Positions 63,550-64,000 of a stretch of DNA of 64,000 nucleotides are shown one piece after another. Positions within the stretch are counted from its first letter, which is position 1. Each line of letters opens with the position of its first letter. Below the pieces are notes generated by a model that saw only the letters and a program-made list of their open reading frames with translations, searched no databases and was not told the origin of the DNA. Origin of the DNA: Burkholderiales bacterium (lineage in GTDB: Bacteria; Pseudomonadota; Gammaproteobacteria; Burkholderiales; Eutrophovitaceae); contig DATMAN010000009.1 in the NCBI GenBank assembly GCA_035560005.1, forward strand, positions 1 through 64,000, read 5' to 3'. Both the position numbers and the translations under genes were made by a program.

Positions 63550-64000
63550 CTACTTGCGCGTGATCACCGCTTCGAGGTAATCGCTCGGCGCAACCAGCGC
63601 CTCGCTTCCGCTGCGGTTGAACTGCGCGGCGAGCCCCAACAGATCGTGCGCCAGCTCTTCCTGCCTTGCCGCTTCGAGCGCAGCGAAAGCCTTTTGCATC
63701 GGCCCATAGTACGTGCGGAACGTCTCGAGCCAGTGCCGGGCGCTGCGATAGCGGAACACAAACTGCCTGCGCTCGCATTGCAGCGAAGCAATGGCGCCGC
63801 TGAACAGCTCGCGCAGACGCTCCTCGGTGCCCCACAGCGCGGGCGATTTCAGCCCGGCCGGCGGCGGCAGGTAACGGCCGATGAGTTTGAACAGCTCGCC
63901 GATGAAACTGCCGGGCGTCCAGTTTGCCAGGCCGATCCTGCCTCCCGACCTGCAGACCCGCGCAAGCTCTGCGGCCGCCTTCTCCTGGTTCGGGGTGAAC
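63550..64000 (-). CDS. SAM-dependent methyltransferase, C-terminal part (runs off window)
   Basis: About 149 codons of the 3' end lie in the window. ELARVCRSGGRIGLANWTPGSFIGELFKLIGRYLPPP is the late motif and cap region of class I methyltransferases of the UbiE/Methyltransf_11 type, where GGR-x-G-x-x-W follows the SAM-binding domain. The SAM loop is beyond the window edge. The substrate cannot be judged from this part. Confidence 0.75.
   Translation of the reverse strand, partial: FTPNQEKAAAELARVCRSGGRIGLANWTPGSFIGELFKLIGRYLPPPAGLKSPALWGTEERLRELFSGAIASLQCERRQFVFRYRSARHWLETFRTYYGPMQKAFAALEAARQEELAHDLLGLAAQFNRSGSEALVAPSDYLEAVITRK

Overview
The window is a chromosomal segment of a high-GC Gram-negative bacterium, most likely an environmental betaproteobacterium. 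The evidence is a division and cell-wall (dcw) cluster in the usual proteobacterial order, a class A RNase P RNA next to mraZ, the rsmI/lpoA/yraN/SIS/dolP locus, coaX beside birA, and two tripartite-tricarboxylate (Bug-type) solute receptors. No complete phage, plasmid, insertion sequence, tRNA, rRNA operon or CRISPR array was seen.

Layout. 1-12.8 kb: minus-strand dcw cluster (mraZ, rsmH, ftsL, ftsI, murE, murF, mraY, an unrecognised small ORF, murD, ftsW, murG, murC, start of murB), nearly all with overlapping start and stop codons. It is led by a promoter that overlaps three MraZ-type operator repeats spaced exactly 10 bp. 13-20 kb: rnpB, envelope proteins, pyrC, and rsmI divergent from lpoA-yraN-SIS-dolP. 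19.6-22.8 kb: a light-response locus with a photolyase, a shortened NTF2-like gene and a divergent B12-binding MerR regulator. 23-28 kb: rfaE2, an SbmA-type ABC transporter, a SPOR protein, coaX, birA, and a universal stress protein behind a perfect FNR/Anr box. 28-36 kb: a Bug receptor followed by a decayed enolase-superfamily gene, a putative secreted metallopeptidase, a DsbD-type reductase with a redoxin, and a MocR-type regulator divergent from a DUF2917 gene. 36-40 kb: an ECF sigma/anti-sigma operon, a TPR plus beta-barrel protein and an SMP-30-type enzyme. 41-47 kb: a catabolic set (enolase-superfamily enzyme, enoyl-CoA hydratase, Bug receptor) and chromate transporter ChrA. 47-54 kb: DUF4139 protein, alpha/beta hydrolase, diguanylate cyclase, glnS. 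53.5-57.3 kb: three small envelope proteins plus a PhoP/PhoQ-like two-component pair. 57-64 kb: SET-domain protein, GabT-type aminotransferase, polysaccharide deacetylase with a coupled methyltransferase, Fpg-type glycosylase, cysteine synthase, and part of a methyltransferase.

The most unusual structure is a family of at least eight dispersed, imperfectly palindromic intergenic elements between 33.6 and 59.7 kb. Their arms are degenerate 9-bp repeats (roughly ACCACnnAG / rCACnnAGr on one side and the complement on the other). Several fill the gap between convergent genes almost exactly. In one copy the right arm appears to encode the hydrophobic signal segment of a Bug receptor. None was found in the first 33 kb.

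The clearest gene-decay event is the enolase-superfamily pseudogene at 29.37-29.8 kb. Its N-terminal and C-terminal family motifs survive in three different frames, with an in-frame TAG. All calls come from reading the sequence; no database search was run.
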